Positions 1 through 6,002 of a DNA stretch of 8,150 nt are shown piece by piece. This stretch comes from Alphaproteobacteria bacterium. GTDB lineage: Bacteria; Pseudomonadota; Alphaproteobacteria; ATCC43930; CGMCC-115725. The notes beneath the pieces are model-generated. The model did no database searches. It had not been told where the DNA came from and saw only the letters and a list, made by a program, of their open reading frames with translations. Each line of letters begins with the position of its first letter. Position 1 is the stretch's first letter. A program made the translations under genes and the position numbers. The stretch spans positions 1-8,150 of the forward strand of contig JASHRZ010000634.1 in the NCBI GenBank assembly GCA_030037055.1, read 5' to 3'.

Positions 1-29
1 CATCACGACGCGGCCGCGCCGCAATGGCC

Positions 30-34
30 GGAGG
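30..34 (+). promoter_or_regulatory. Shine-Dalgarno GGAGG for the NusG-like gene
   Basis: A perfect GGAGG lies 8 bases before the ATG at 43. It is the reason for starting the antitermination gene at 43, although the same frame is open back to the window edge. The protein that follows begins directly with the first strand expected of an NGN domain, which agrees with this start. Confidence 0.55.
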
Positions 35-42
35 CCATCGCG

Positions 43-533
43 ATGATCGCGGGGTACGCGGCACATACTCATGTCAATGCCGAGACGAAAGCCGTCGAGC
101 ATCTGGAGCGCCAGGGCTACAGAGTCGATCTGCCGCGCTATTGGCGCGTCGTCCGCCATGTGCGCCGGCGCGCGCTGGTGCGGCGCCAGATCTTCCCGCG
201 CTGTCTCTTCGTCGGCCTCGATCGGCGAACCCAGCGCTGGTGGCCGATCCGGTCAACGTGCAGCGTTGTGGAGCTCGTCGCAAGCGGCGATGAGTCGGTC
301 GCCATGAATCCGACGGTAATCGAGAGGCTCCGTCGCCAGGAGAGCGACGGCAGCTTCGATCAAATATCGCCAACTCAGCGGCCGCGCGTTGCGGTGCGTG
401 TGACAGAAGGACCTTTCGCTGAAGTCGTCGGCTCCTCGGCGTGGCCGATCGTGAGCGTGTCCTCATCTTGGTCCAGCTTCTCGGCCCCATGCTACATACC
501 GCGGTGCCGGCGAGGGCGGTTGAGGCGGTCTGA
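43..533 (+). pseudogene. NusG/RfaH/UpxY-type transcription antitermination protein, frameshifted near base 430
   Basis: Specialised NusG paralogues of this type bind RNA polymerase through an NGN domain and keep it transcribing long capsule or O-antigen operons. Visible here are the N-terminal strand AGYAAHTH, the helix NAETKAVEHLERQGY (residues 12-26), LPRY (30-33), the family signature QIFPRCLFV (49-57), and WWPIRST followed by VVELVASGDE, as expected for the NGN domain. Residues 117-130 (VAVRVTEGPFAEVVG) open the KOW linker. From about base 430 the original frame gives Ser/Arg-rich nonsense up to a stop at 574-576. The -1 frame, from base 429, reads LLGVADRERVLILVQLLG and ends at the TGA at 531-533, which is a normal NusG-family C-terminus. 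Restoring one G at 430-431 would give about 163 residues, the usual family length. There is no slippery heptamer at the junction, so mutation or sequencing error is likelier than programmed frameshifting. The gene lies at the head of the polysaccharide operon, the normal place for such a regulator. Confidence 0.8.
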
Positions 534-593
534 GTCGTTCCGGCGGTCACCGAACGCCGAGTTATTGATGGGATAGCGCAGCGGCAGGCGGTC
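515..593 (+). repeat. Cluster of four GGCGGT hexamers ahead of asnB (possible ops-like element)
   Basis: GGCGGT occurs at 515, 524, 542 and 587; the last three extend to GGCGGTC. The start-to-start distances are 9, 18 and 45 bases, all multiples of nine. GGCGGT is the core of the enterobacterial ops/JUMPstart site recognised by RfaH, a relative of the protein encoded just upstream. The first two copies lie inside the tail of the NusG-like gene. No full ops sequence (GGCGGTAG) and no JUMPstart context is present, and a GC-rich genome produces such hexamers easily, so a regulatory role is only a suggestion. The rest of the 534-646 gap holds no convincing promoter or hairpin. Confidence 0.25.
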
Positions 594-632
594 TTCATTC
601 GGACTGTGGGAGGCACGCGATTCTCGTGTCGT

Positions 633-636
633 GGAG
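633..636 (+). promoter_or_regulatory. Weak Shine-Dalgarno GGAG before asnB
   Basis: GGAG lies 10 bases before the ATG at 647. A second purine run, AAGGG, abuts the ATG and is too close to serve. The asnB start is fixed more firmly by the protein, because residue 2 must be the catalytic cysteine. Confidence 0.35.
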
Positions 637-646
637 TTCGTAAGGG

Positions 647-2626
647 ATGTGCGGCATCACGGGGTTTCTTGGTGAATGGCCCGCGACGCTCTCAGCGCGT
701 AAGGCTACGTTGATAGCCATGACCGAGGCGCTGAGACATCGAGGTCCGGACGATAGTGGCCTCTGGATCGACGCCGAGGCGGGCATTGCGCTTGGCCATC
801 GTCGTCTTTCAATTATCGAGCTTGGTCCCGGCGGCCATCAGCCAATGGCGACAGCGGATGGCCGGTTCATAATAACCTACAATGGGGAAATTTATAACTA
901 TGCAGAGCTTGCTACGCGCTTGAGGGAAGCCGGCGCCGTGCTGCGCGGAGGCTCCGACACCGAAGTGCTCATCGAGAGTATTGCGCGCTGGGGCATGCAA
1001 AAGACCTTGCAACAGTGTGAAGGCATGTTCGCGTTTGCCCTGTGGGATCGGGAGCGCCGCGAGCTCACTCTCGCGCGCGACCGGCTGGGCGTAAAGCCTC
1101 TTTATTGGGGACAGGCAAACGATTTGCTGATTTTCGGAAGTGAGCTGAAGGCACTGCGCGCTCATCCGGGTTGGAAACCGGAAATCGACCGCTCGGCGGT
1201 TGTCGCCTTTTTGCGCTTTGGCTATGTGCCGGCGCCTCAGAGCATTTTCCGCAACGTTCACAAGCTCGAGCCCGGCACTATGTTGGTCGCAAAGCTTAAG
1301 GGCCAGACGCGGCTGGAGCGGTATTGGGATCTTCGCGCAATCGCGTGTTCACCGAATCGGGTACTTCCAGCGAATACCGGGCCAGACATGCTGGTCGAGC
1401 TCGAGAGAGTCCTTAGCAAAGCGGTGCGTAACGAAATGGTTTCGGACGTGCCGATCGGCGCTTTCCTGTCCGGCGGTGTCGATTCCTCATTGGTGACCGC
1501 CCTTATGCAACGACAGGCCTCACGGCCAGTTAAGACGTTCACGATTGGTTTTGGCAGTAGGGCCTATGATGAAGCGCAACATGCAAAACGAGTTGCGGCC
1601 CACATAGGTACCGATCACACGGAATTCTATGTGGAGGAAGAAACAGCCCGGGATGTGATCCCTTACCTCCCCTTGTGGTACGACGAGCCGTTCGCGGATT
1701 CATCACAAATTCCAACGCAGATCGTTTCGAGGCTCGCGCGGAAGCATGTTACCGTCGCTCTGTCGGGAGATGGTGGCGACGAGACGTTTGCTGGATATAC
1801 GCGATATCAGTGGGCTCGCATCATCGAAAGGGTGCTCCGTACCGTTCCACGCGCGATCCGTTATCGTATTTCAGCGTCGCTTGAATCAGTTCCGGCAAGT
1901 GTTATCGGTGCTGTGGCCAACGTGATTCCCGCAAGCCGGAGACCCGCGATCCTGGAACAGAGAACACGGAAGCTTGCGGCGCTGCTTCGCGAAGAAAGTG
2001 GAGATGCGGCGTATCGACGTCTCGTTTCCATCTGGCCTGAGCCGGAAGAGATGGTGTTAGGCGTATCACAGGCGATACCATTGTGGGACAAGATGGGGGA
2101 ATGCGAGCTGCCGAGTTTGATCGAGCGCATGATGCTGCTCGATACGCGCGTCTACCTGCCCGACGATATATTGACCAAAGTGGATCGTGCCAGCATGTCC
2201 GTGGGCCTCGAGGCGCGGGTGCCGCTGCTCAATCACCGCGTCGTCGAGCTGGCGTGGCAGATGCCACTGGGGATGAAGCTGCGCGGCAGCGTCACGAAAT
2301 GGGCGCTGCGCGAAATCCTCTATCGTTATGTCCCTCGCCCGTTGATTGACCGCCCGAAGCAGGGTTTTGGGGTGCCGCTCGCAGCCTGGCTCAGAGGACC
2401 GCTGCGCGACTGGGCAAGCGATCTCCTGAGCGCCGAGACCATCGCCCGGGCCGGCTGGCTCAAGCCCGAGGCCGTGGTGCGGCGGTGGCGCGAGCATCTT
2501 GATAATCGACGGGACTGGAGCGGAAGCCTCTGGGCCGTCCTGATGTTCCAGAGCTGGCTGGCAGAGGCAAACTACCCGGCAGGTGCCGGCGCCTACCGCG
2601 ACCGGCTCCCATCGGCGCGGTTGTGA
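647..2626 (+). CDS. asnB: Asparagine synthase (glutamine-hydrolysing)-type amidotransferase, probably glycan-modifying
   Basis: A complete class II glutamine amidotransferase plus synthetase, 659 residues, slightly longer than classical AsnB. Residue 2 is the nucleophile cysteine (MCGITGF), exposed after Met removal, which fixes the start. The glutaminase half shows RHRGPDDSG (30-38), HRRLSI (51-56), NGEIYN (79-84) and GSDTE (102-106). The synthetase half shows the ATP pyrophosphatase loop SGGVDSS (275-281), SGDGGDE (373-379) and LPDDILTKVDR with LEARVPLL (about 503-525). Glutamine-derived ammonia passes to an acyl-AMP intermediate. In housekeeping enzymes the acceptor is aspartate; in O-antigen and capsule loci (WbpS-like proteins) it is thought to be a uronic acid carboxylate or similar. 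The location, between an antiterminator and a glycosyltransferase, favours the glycan role, but the sequence alone cannot show the acceptor. Composition is uneven: hand counts of 60-base rows give 45-53% GC at 841, 1561, 1621 and 1861, against 65% at 2221 and 73% at 2401. Confidence 0.93.
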   Translation: MCGITGFLGEWPATLSARKATLIAMTEALRHRGPDDSGLWIDAEAGIALGHRRLSIIELGPGGHQPMATADGRFIITYNGEIYNYAELATRLREAGAVLRGGSDTEVLIESIARWGMQKTLQQCEGMFAFALWDRERRELTLARDRLGVKPLYWGQANDLLIFGSELKALRAHPGWKPEIDRSAVVAFLRFGYVPAPQSIFRNVHKLEPGTMLVAKLKGQTRLERYWDLRAIACSPNRVLPANTGPDMLVELERVLSKAVRNEMVSDVPIGAFLSGGVDSSLVTALMQRQASRPVKTFTIGFGSRAYDEAQHAKRVAAHIGTDHTEFYVEEETARDVIPYLPLWYDEPFADSSQIPTQIVSRLARKHVTVALSGDGGDETFAGYTRYQWARIIERVLRTVPRAIRYRISASLESVPASVIGAVANVIPASRRPAILEQRTRKLAALLREESGDAAYRRLVSIWPEPEEMVLGVSQAIPLWDKMGECELPSLIERMMLLDTRVYLPDDILTKVDRASMSVGLEARVPLLNHRVVELAWQMPLGMKLRGSVTKWALREILYRYVPRPLIDRPKQGFGVPLAAWLRGPLRDWASDLLSAETIARAGWLKPEAVVRRWREHLDNRRDWSGSLWAVLMFQSWLAEANYPAGAGAYRDRLPSARL

Positions 2627-2654
2627 CGCAGGCTGCGGCGGACGCTGGTCGGCC

Positions 2655-3806
2655 ATGACGCTCATCCGGGTCGTGCACCTCATCACCGATCTCGATATCG
2701 GCGGCGCCGAGATGATGCTGTCGCGCCTCGTCGCCGCCGCCGACCGGAAGCGCTTTCGTATGAGCGTCGTGAGCATGACAGCCCCCGGGCCGCTCGGCGC
2801 GCAGCTCACGGCGCAAGGGATCGAAGTCCGCTCGCTGGGCATGAGGAGCGCGATCCCGGATCCGCGCGGTCTTCTGCGCCTGCTCGTGCTGCTGCGCCGA
2901 GAGCCGGCCGACATCCTGCAGACTTGGCTATATCACGCCGACCTTCTGGGCGTACTCACTGCCCGCCTCGGCGGCGCACGGCGCCTCGTCTGGAACGTGC
3001 GTTGCTCCAACATCGATTTCAACCGCTACTCGCGGCTCTCTGCGGCGCTGCCGCGGCTGCTAGCACGGCTGTCGCGCGGACCGGATGCAGTGCTGGTCAA
3101 TTCGGTCGCAGGGAAGGCGGTCCATGAGCGCTTGGGCTACCGGCCGCGACGCTGGGAGATTGTCCCCAACGGCATCGATGTCGAGCGGTTTCGTCCCGAC
3201 CCGGAAGCGCGCGTGCGGATGCGGACGGAGCTGGGCTTGCCGCCAGGGAGCTTCGTCATCTGCCTGCCGGCGCGATTTGACCCGATGAAAGATCACGCCA
3301 CCTTCCTTGCGGCTGCGGCGCGCTTTGCCCAAACGTGCAGCGCGGCTCGCTTCCTGTTGGTCGGACGTGGCAACGACGCGCGCAACGCGCGGCTTTGCCC
3401 GTTGCTCGATCGCAGTAATTGCGCCGACAGGATCCTGCTGCAGGGCGAGCGCCAGGACATGCCGGCCGTTCTCGCATCGGCCGACGTGGTAAGCCTGTCC
3501 TCGAGCTTCGGCGAAGGCTTTCCCAACGTGATTGCCGAGGCGATGGCATGCGGCACGCCCGTCGTGAGCACCGACGTCGGTGACGCGGCGCGGATTGTCG
3601 GCACCGCGGGCGCCATCGTGCCAGTGCGCGACAGTGAGGCGATGGCGGCGGCTTGGCACGACTTTTATGCTCTTGGTGCCGAGGGTCGGACCGCTCGAGG
3701 GCAGGTTGCGCGGCGACGGATCGTCGAAGCCTATGCGCTGCCTGCCATTGTCGCGCGCTACGAAGCGCTCTATGAGCAATTGACCCAGGCTGGTCCGTCT
3801 CCGTGA
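2655..3806 (+). CDS. GT-B glycosyltransferase, GT4/Glycos_transf_1 type
   Basis: A 383-residue retaining-type glycosyltransferase expected to move a sugar from a nucleotide donor to a growing lipid-linked glycan at the cytoplasmic face of the inner membrane. The N-terminal Rossmann half begins VVHLITDLDIGGAE (6-19), with the donor/acceptor loop GGAE typical of GT4. ILQTWLYHADLLG (87-99) and the linker PNGIDVERF (171-179) follow. The C-terminal half has LPARFDPMKDH (204-214), VGRGND (236-241) and the EX7E motif, E287 to E295 in FGEGFPNVIAEAMACGTPVV, which binds the nucleotide sugar. There is no signal peptide or membrane segment. The ATG at 2655 is preferred because the first beta strand starts there. 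An in-frame GTG at 2583 would add 24 non-homologous-looking residues inside asnB. The gene begins 28 bases after asnB and has only a weak ribosome site, so it is probably translationally coupled. The donor and linkage cannot be deduced. Confidence 0.92.
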   Translation: MTLIRVVHLITDLDIGGAEMMLSRLVAAADRKRFRMSVVSMTAPGPLGAQLTAQGIEVRSLGMRSAIPDPRGLLRLLVLLRREPADILQTWLYHADLLGVLTARLGGARRLVWNVRCSNIDFNRYSRLSAALPRLLARLSRGPDAVLVNSVAGKAVHERLGYRPRRWEIVPNGIDVERFRPDPEARVRMRTELGLPPGSFVICLPARFDPMKDHATFLAAAARFAQTCSAARFLLVGRGNDARNARLCPLLDRSNCADRILLQGERQDMPAVLASADVVSLSSSFGEGFPNVIAEAMACGTPVVSTDVGDAARIVGTAGAIVPVRDSEAMAAAWHDFYALGAEGRTARGQVARRRIVEAYALPAIVARYEALYEQLTQAGPSP

Positions 3807-3813
3807 CCGGTGG

Positions 3814-3819
3814 GGGGAG
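3814..3819 (+). promoter_or_regulatory. Shine-Dalgarno GGGGAG for the SemiSWEET gene
   Basis: A purine-only tract (3812-3824) follows the stop of the glycosyltransferase. GGGGAG sits 8 bases before the ATG at 3828. This favours that ATG over the in-frame GTG at 3810, which would put the ribosome site inside the coding region. Confidence 0.5.
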
Positions 3820-3827
3820 AGGAGCCG

Positions 3828-4178
3828 ATGCACGAGGTGCTGGTAACGATATTGGGCACGACCGCGTCGGCGCTCGCGACGGTGTCGCTGCTGCCTCAGG
3901 TAGTTCGGACCTGGCGGACACGCTCGGCGGGTGACATTTCTGCGGCCTGGCTTGTGGTCGCGCTGGCCTCGATGGCGCTCTGGATCGCCTACGGCGCTTT
4001 GATCGGCGCGGGGGCCGTGATGTGGGCGAATGCGCTGACCGCGCTCCAGGCGGGGTTTATCCTGGCCATTAAGCTCGCGGAACGCCGCTCAGTCGCAGCT
4101 GGACAGGGGGTAGAGGCGATGATATATCCCGGCCGACTGGCGCCGTCGAAGGCGGGCTCGGACACCGAGTCTGGCTGA
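3828..4178 (+). CDS. SemiSWEET-family (MtN3/PQ-loop) sugar transporter
   Basis: A 116-residue membrane protein with three hydrophobic helices (about 4-24, 39-60 and 63-84), the triple-helix bundle of bacterial SemiSWEETs, which pair to form a passive sugar pore. The PQ motif is L22-P23-Q24, followed by a basic loop (VVRTWRTRSAGDIS, 25-38) typical of the family. W52 and N68, sixteen residues apart, match the spacing of the binding-pocket Trp and Asn in characterised SemiSWEETs such as the Leptospira protein (W48/N64, from memory). Family members usually have 85-100 residues; this one carries an extra hydrophilic tail of about 30 residues (86-116) of no recognisable type. It starts 21 bases after the glycosyltransferase with a good ribosome site. 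Its place among glycan assembly and export genes is unusual: it could equilibrate a sugar precursor or be an unrelated insertion. The family call is firm; substrate and direction are unknown. Confidence 0.87.
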   Translation: MHEVLVTILGTTASALATVSLLPQVVRTWRTRSAGDISAAWLVVALASMALWIAYGALIGAGAVMWANALTALQAGFILAIKLAERRSVAAGQGVEAMIYPGRLAPSKAGSDTESG

Positions 4179-4249
4179 CGGCCATCTCCAGCCACAGTGG
4201 ACCTTCGCGGCGCGCCGGCGTCAGTGGCGAGGCTTTTCAGCAATCCGTA

Positions 4250-5098
4250 ATGCCTTCAGCAACGTCTTCAGACACCAACGATTTTCGCGGCTTGGCAGGG
4301 ACGTCGCGACCATCGCGCACTGTCCAAGCAACGACGGATCTTATCACCGGGCTAGGCAAGATCTGGCTGTGGGCCGAGCTCGCGAAACAGGACACCCGCC
4401 TGCGCTACCGCGGCTCGCTGCTGGGCCCGTTCTGGCTGACGATCAGCACGATCGTGATGATCGGCTCCATGGGCTTCCTCTATGCCAAGCTATTCCACAC
4501 CGACGTCTCCTCCTATCTACCCTTCCTCACGCTAGGACTGATCGTCTGGCAGTTTGTTGCGTCGCTGATCAATGAGGGATGCGGCACCTTCACTGCCGTG
4601 TCGAGCATCCTCCAGCAGGTGCGGCTGCCCTATTCCGTGCATGTGTATAGGCTGGTGTTCCGCAACCTGCTGGTGCTCGCCCACAATTTCGTGATCGTTC
4701 CGTTCATCCTGTTTATGTTCCACGTGACGCCAAATTGGGGCGTAGTGTGGATTCTGCCGGCGCTGCTGGTCCTCTGTCTCAACGGCGTATGGGTCAGCAT
4801 CCTGTTTGGCATGCTGAGCGCCCGGTTCCGCGACGTGCCGCCCATCGTAGCGAGTTTCGTACAGGTGGTGTTCTTCGTCACCCCGGTGTTCTGGTCTCCG
4901 GACGCGCTCGGCGCGTGGAAGTCACTGGGAGAGCTCAATCCGATATTCGCCGCAATCGATGTTGTCCGCGCGCCGCTTCTCGGCTTGCATACGGCGCCCT
5001 ATTCATGGTCGGTGCTGCTGCTGGTGACGCTGCTGGGATGCAGCGGCAGCTTTGCCATCTTTGCGCGCCTGCGCTACCGCATCCCGTTTTGGGCGTAG
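4250..5098 (+). CDS. wzm: ABC-2 polysaccharide exporter, membrane subunit (Wzm/KpsM/RfbA type)
   Basis: A 282-residue inner-membrane permease that, as a dimer with the adjacent ATPase, should move a lipid-linked polysaccharide from the cytoplasm to the periplasm. A 35-residue hydrophilic N-terminus leads into an amphipathic stretch and the family motif RLRYRGSLLGPFW (50-62). Six membrane segments follow at about 60-81, 92-110, 138-158, 164-188, 199-219 and 252-273. Family landmarks are LPYSV (126-130), the cytoplasmic RFRDVPPIV (192-200), FFVTPVFWSP (208-217) and LNPIFAAID (229-237). The ATG at 4250 is the first start in the frame; only a weak purine stretch lies before it. It is separated from the SemiSWEET gene by 71 bases containing nothing recognisable. 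The ATPase gene begins 5 bases downstream, so the pair is surely co-translated. Whether the cargo is O-antigen, capsule or another glycan cannot be told; the symbol is by type only. Confidence 0.93.
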   Translation: MPSATSSDTNDFRGLAGTSRPSRTVQATTDLITGLGKIWLWAELAKQDTRLRYRGSLLGPFWLTISTIVMIGSMGFLYAKLFHTDVSSYLPFLTLGLIVWQFVASLINEGCGTFTAVSSILQQVRLPYSVHVYRLVFRNLLVLAHNFVIVPFILFMFHVTPNWGVVWILPALLVLCLNGVWVSILFGMLSARFRDVPPIVASFVQVVFFVTPVFWSPDALGAWKSLGELNPIFAAIDVVRAPLLGLHTAPYSWSVLLLVTLLGCSGSFAIFARLRYRIPFWA

Positions 5099-5103
5099 CG
5101 CCC

Positions 5104-5871
5104 ATGGCTGTGGTGCGTCTCGAGCGGGTGTTCCTAGAATACCCAGTCTATCATGGCAGCAGCCGCTCGCTGAAAAAGGCGCTGCTTGCGGCGTCTACGC
5201 AAGGCAATCTCGCGCGCGACGCGCTTGACCGGGTCAATGTGCGGGCGCTTAACAACATTGACCTCGAGCTCAGGAACGGCGATCGGTTGGCGCTCATCGG
5301 GCCTAACGGTGCCGGTAAGACCACGCTTCTCAAGGTGCTGGCCGGGATTTACGAACCGACGCAGGGGTGCGTGGTCACGTCCGGACGCGTCTCGGCGCTG
5401 CTCGATGCCCAGGTGGGGCTCAATCCGGACGCAACCGGTCGCGAAAACATCATCCTGCGGGGGATGTATATGGACATTCATCCGCGCGAGATGGTCAAGC
5501 ATGCCGACGAAGTCGCGGCGTTCACCGAACTCGGCCAATATCTCGACATGCCCGTGCGCACCTATTCCGCCGGCATGATGATCCGCCTGGCATTCGCCAT
5601 CTCGACCTGTGTCCCGCCCGAAATCCTGCTCATGGACGAATGGCTCGCCGCCGGCGATGCGCATTTTCTGGCAAAAGCACATCGCCGAATGGAAGCATTT
5701 GTACAGGCGTCAAACATCCTTGTACTGGCGTCCCACTCGATACCGCTGGTGCAAGAGTGGTGCAACCGTGCGATCTTCCTTCAGCAGGGATATGTCGCGG
5801 CAAGCGGCGACATAAACGAGGTTATCGCTGCGTATCGAAGAACGTTGCAGATGGGCGCGTCCGCGGCATGA
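5104..5871 (+). CDS. wzt: ABC polysaccharide exporter, ATP-binding subunit (Wzt/KpsT type)
   Basis: A 255-residue nucleotide-binding subunit that powers glycan export with the preceding permease. In order: an N-terminal insertion rich in Ser/Lys/Leu (about 19-45) typical of Wzt/TagH ATPases, Walker A GPNGAGKT (66-73), a region around SALLDAQVGLNP (97-108) with GRENI (112-116) where the Q-loop is expected, the degenerate signature YSAGM (154-158) normal for this subfamily in place of LSGGQ, Walker B ILLMDE (174-179) with the catalytic E179, the D-loop AAGD (182-185) and the switch histidine H211 (ASHS). The protein stops soon after the nucleotide-binding domain, so it lacks the C-terminal carbohydrate-binding domain found in E. 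coli O9a Wzt and resembles KpsT/O2a-type subunits. The ATG at 5104 agrees with the family start (VVRLERVFLEYP). Its TGA overlaps an ATG (ATGA, 5868-5871). Confidence 0.94.
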   Translation: MAVVRLERVFLEYPVYHGSSRSLKKALLAASTQGNLARDALDRVNVRALNNIDLELRNGDRLALIGPNGAGKTTLLKVLAGIYEPTQGCVVTSGRVSALLDAQVGLNPDATGRENIILRGMYMDIHPREMVKHADEVAAFTELGQYLDMPVRTYSAGMMIRLAFAISTCVPPEILLMDEWLAAGDAHFLAKAHRRMEAFVQASNILVLASHSIPLVQEWCNRAIFLQQGYVAASGDINEVIAAYRRTLQMGASAA

Positions 5872-6002
5872 CGCGGCGCTGGCGGGCTGGCGGCTTGTTC
5901 GGGTGGCACGGCCTAACGGGGTCTGTGGATCGCAGAGGGGCCGCGCGCGGTCGCAACGGAGCGGCTGCCGCCGTCAGAACTATAGGCAGCGTCGATGATT
6001 GA
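5868..6002 (+). CDS. Doubtful 44-codon ORF bridging wzt and the large downstream gene
   Basis: This small frame starts with an ATG overlapping the wzt stop by four bases (ATGA) and ends with a TGA eight bases into the next gene (ATGATTGA, 5995-6002). Such overlaps are typical of translationally coupled genes. The product would be 44 residues, rich in Arg, Gly and Ala, with no recognisable motif, signal peptide or membrane segment. Against it, the same frame is open back to 5367 inside wzt, so part of it is simply GC-rich open sequence, and the composition looks like noise. It may only deliver ribosomes to the ATG at 5995. No function is proposed. Confidence 0.15.
   Translation: MTRRWRAGGLFGWHGLTGSVDRRGAARGRNGAAAAVRTIGSVDD

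Noticed and set aside
424..436. Programmed -1 frameshifting or phase variation in the NusG-like gene
   Set aside because: There is no slippery heptamer and no homopolymer or short tandem repeat at the junction. A simple deletion or read error is more economical.
74..616. Minus-strand open frame of 180 codons opposite the NusG-like gene
   Set aside because: Composition is Arg/Ser/Ala-rich without motifs, and the + strand has a clear family match. It is a shadow of GC-rich coding.
2583..2654. Earlier GTG start for the glycosyltransferase
   Set aside because: It would add 24 residues inside asnB with no strand or helix pattern. The first Rossmann strand starts right after the ATG at 2655.
2066..2914. 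Minus-strand open frame of 282 codons across the asnB and glycosyltransferase junction
   Set aside because: It lies opposite two genes with intact motifs on the + strand, and its product is Pro/Arg/His-rich with no domain.
3060..3833. Minus-strand open frame of 257 codons opposite the glycosyltransferase
   Set aside because: It is antisense to the conserved EX7E half of the glycosyltransferase, and its protein is unlike any family.
4179..4249. Possible promoter or terminator between the SemiSWEET and permease genes
   Set aside because: Only 71 bases with no convincing -35/-10 pair and no stable hairpin followed by a T run.
5367..6002. Plus-strand open frame of 211 codons overlapping the ABC ATPase
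   Set aside because: It is a shifted shadow of the ATPase, which has all its motifs in the other frame. Only its final 44 codons are kept as a doubtful entry.
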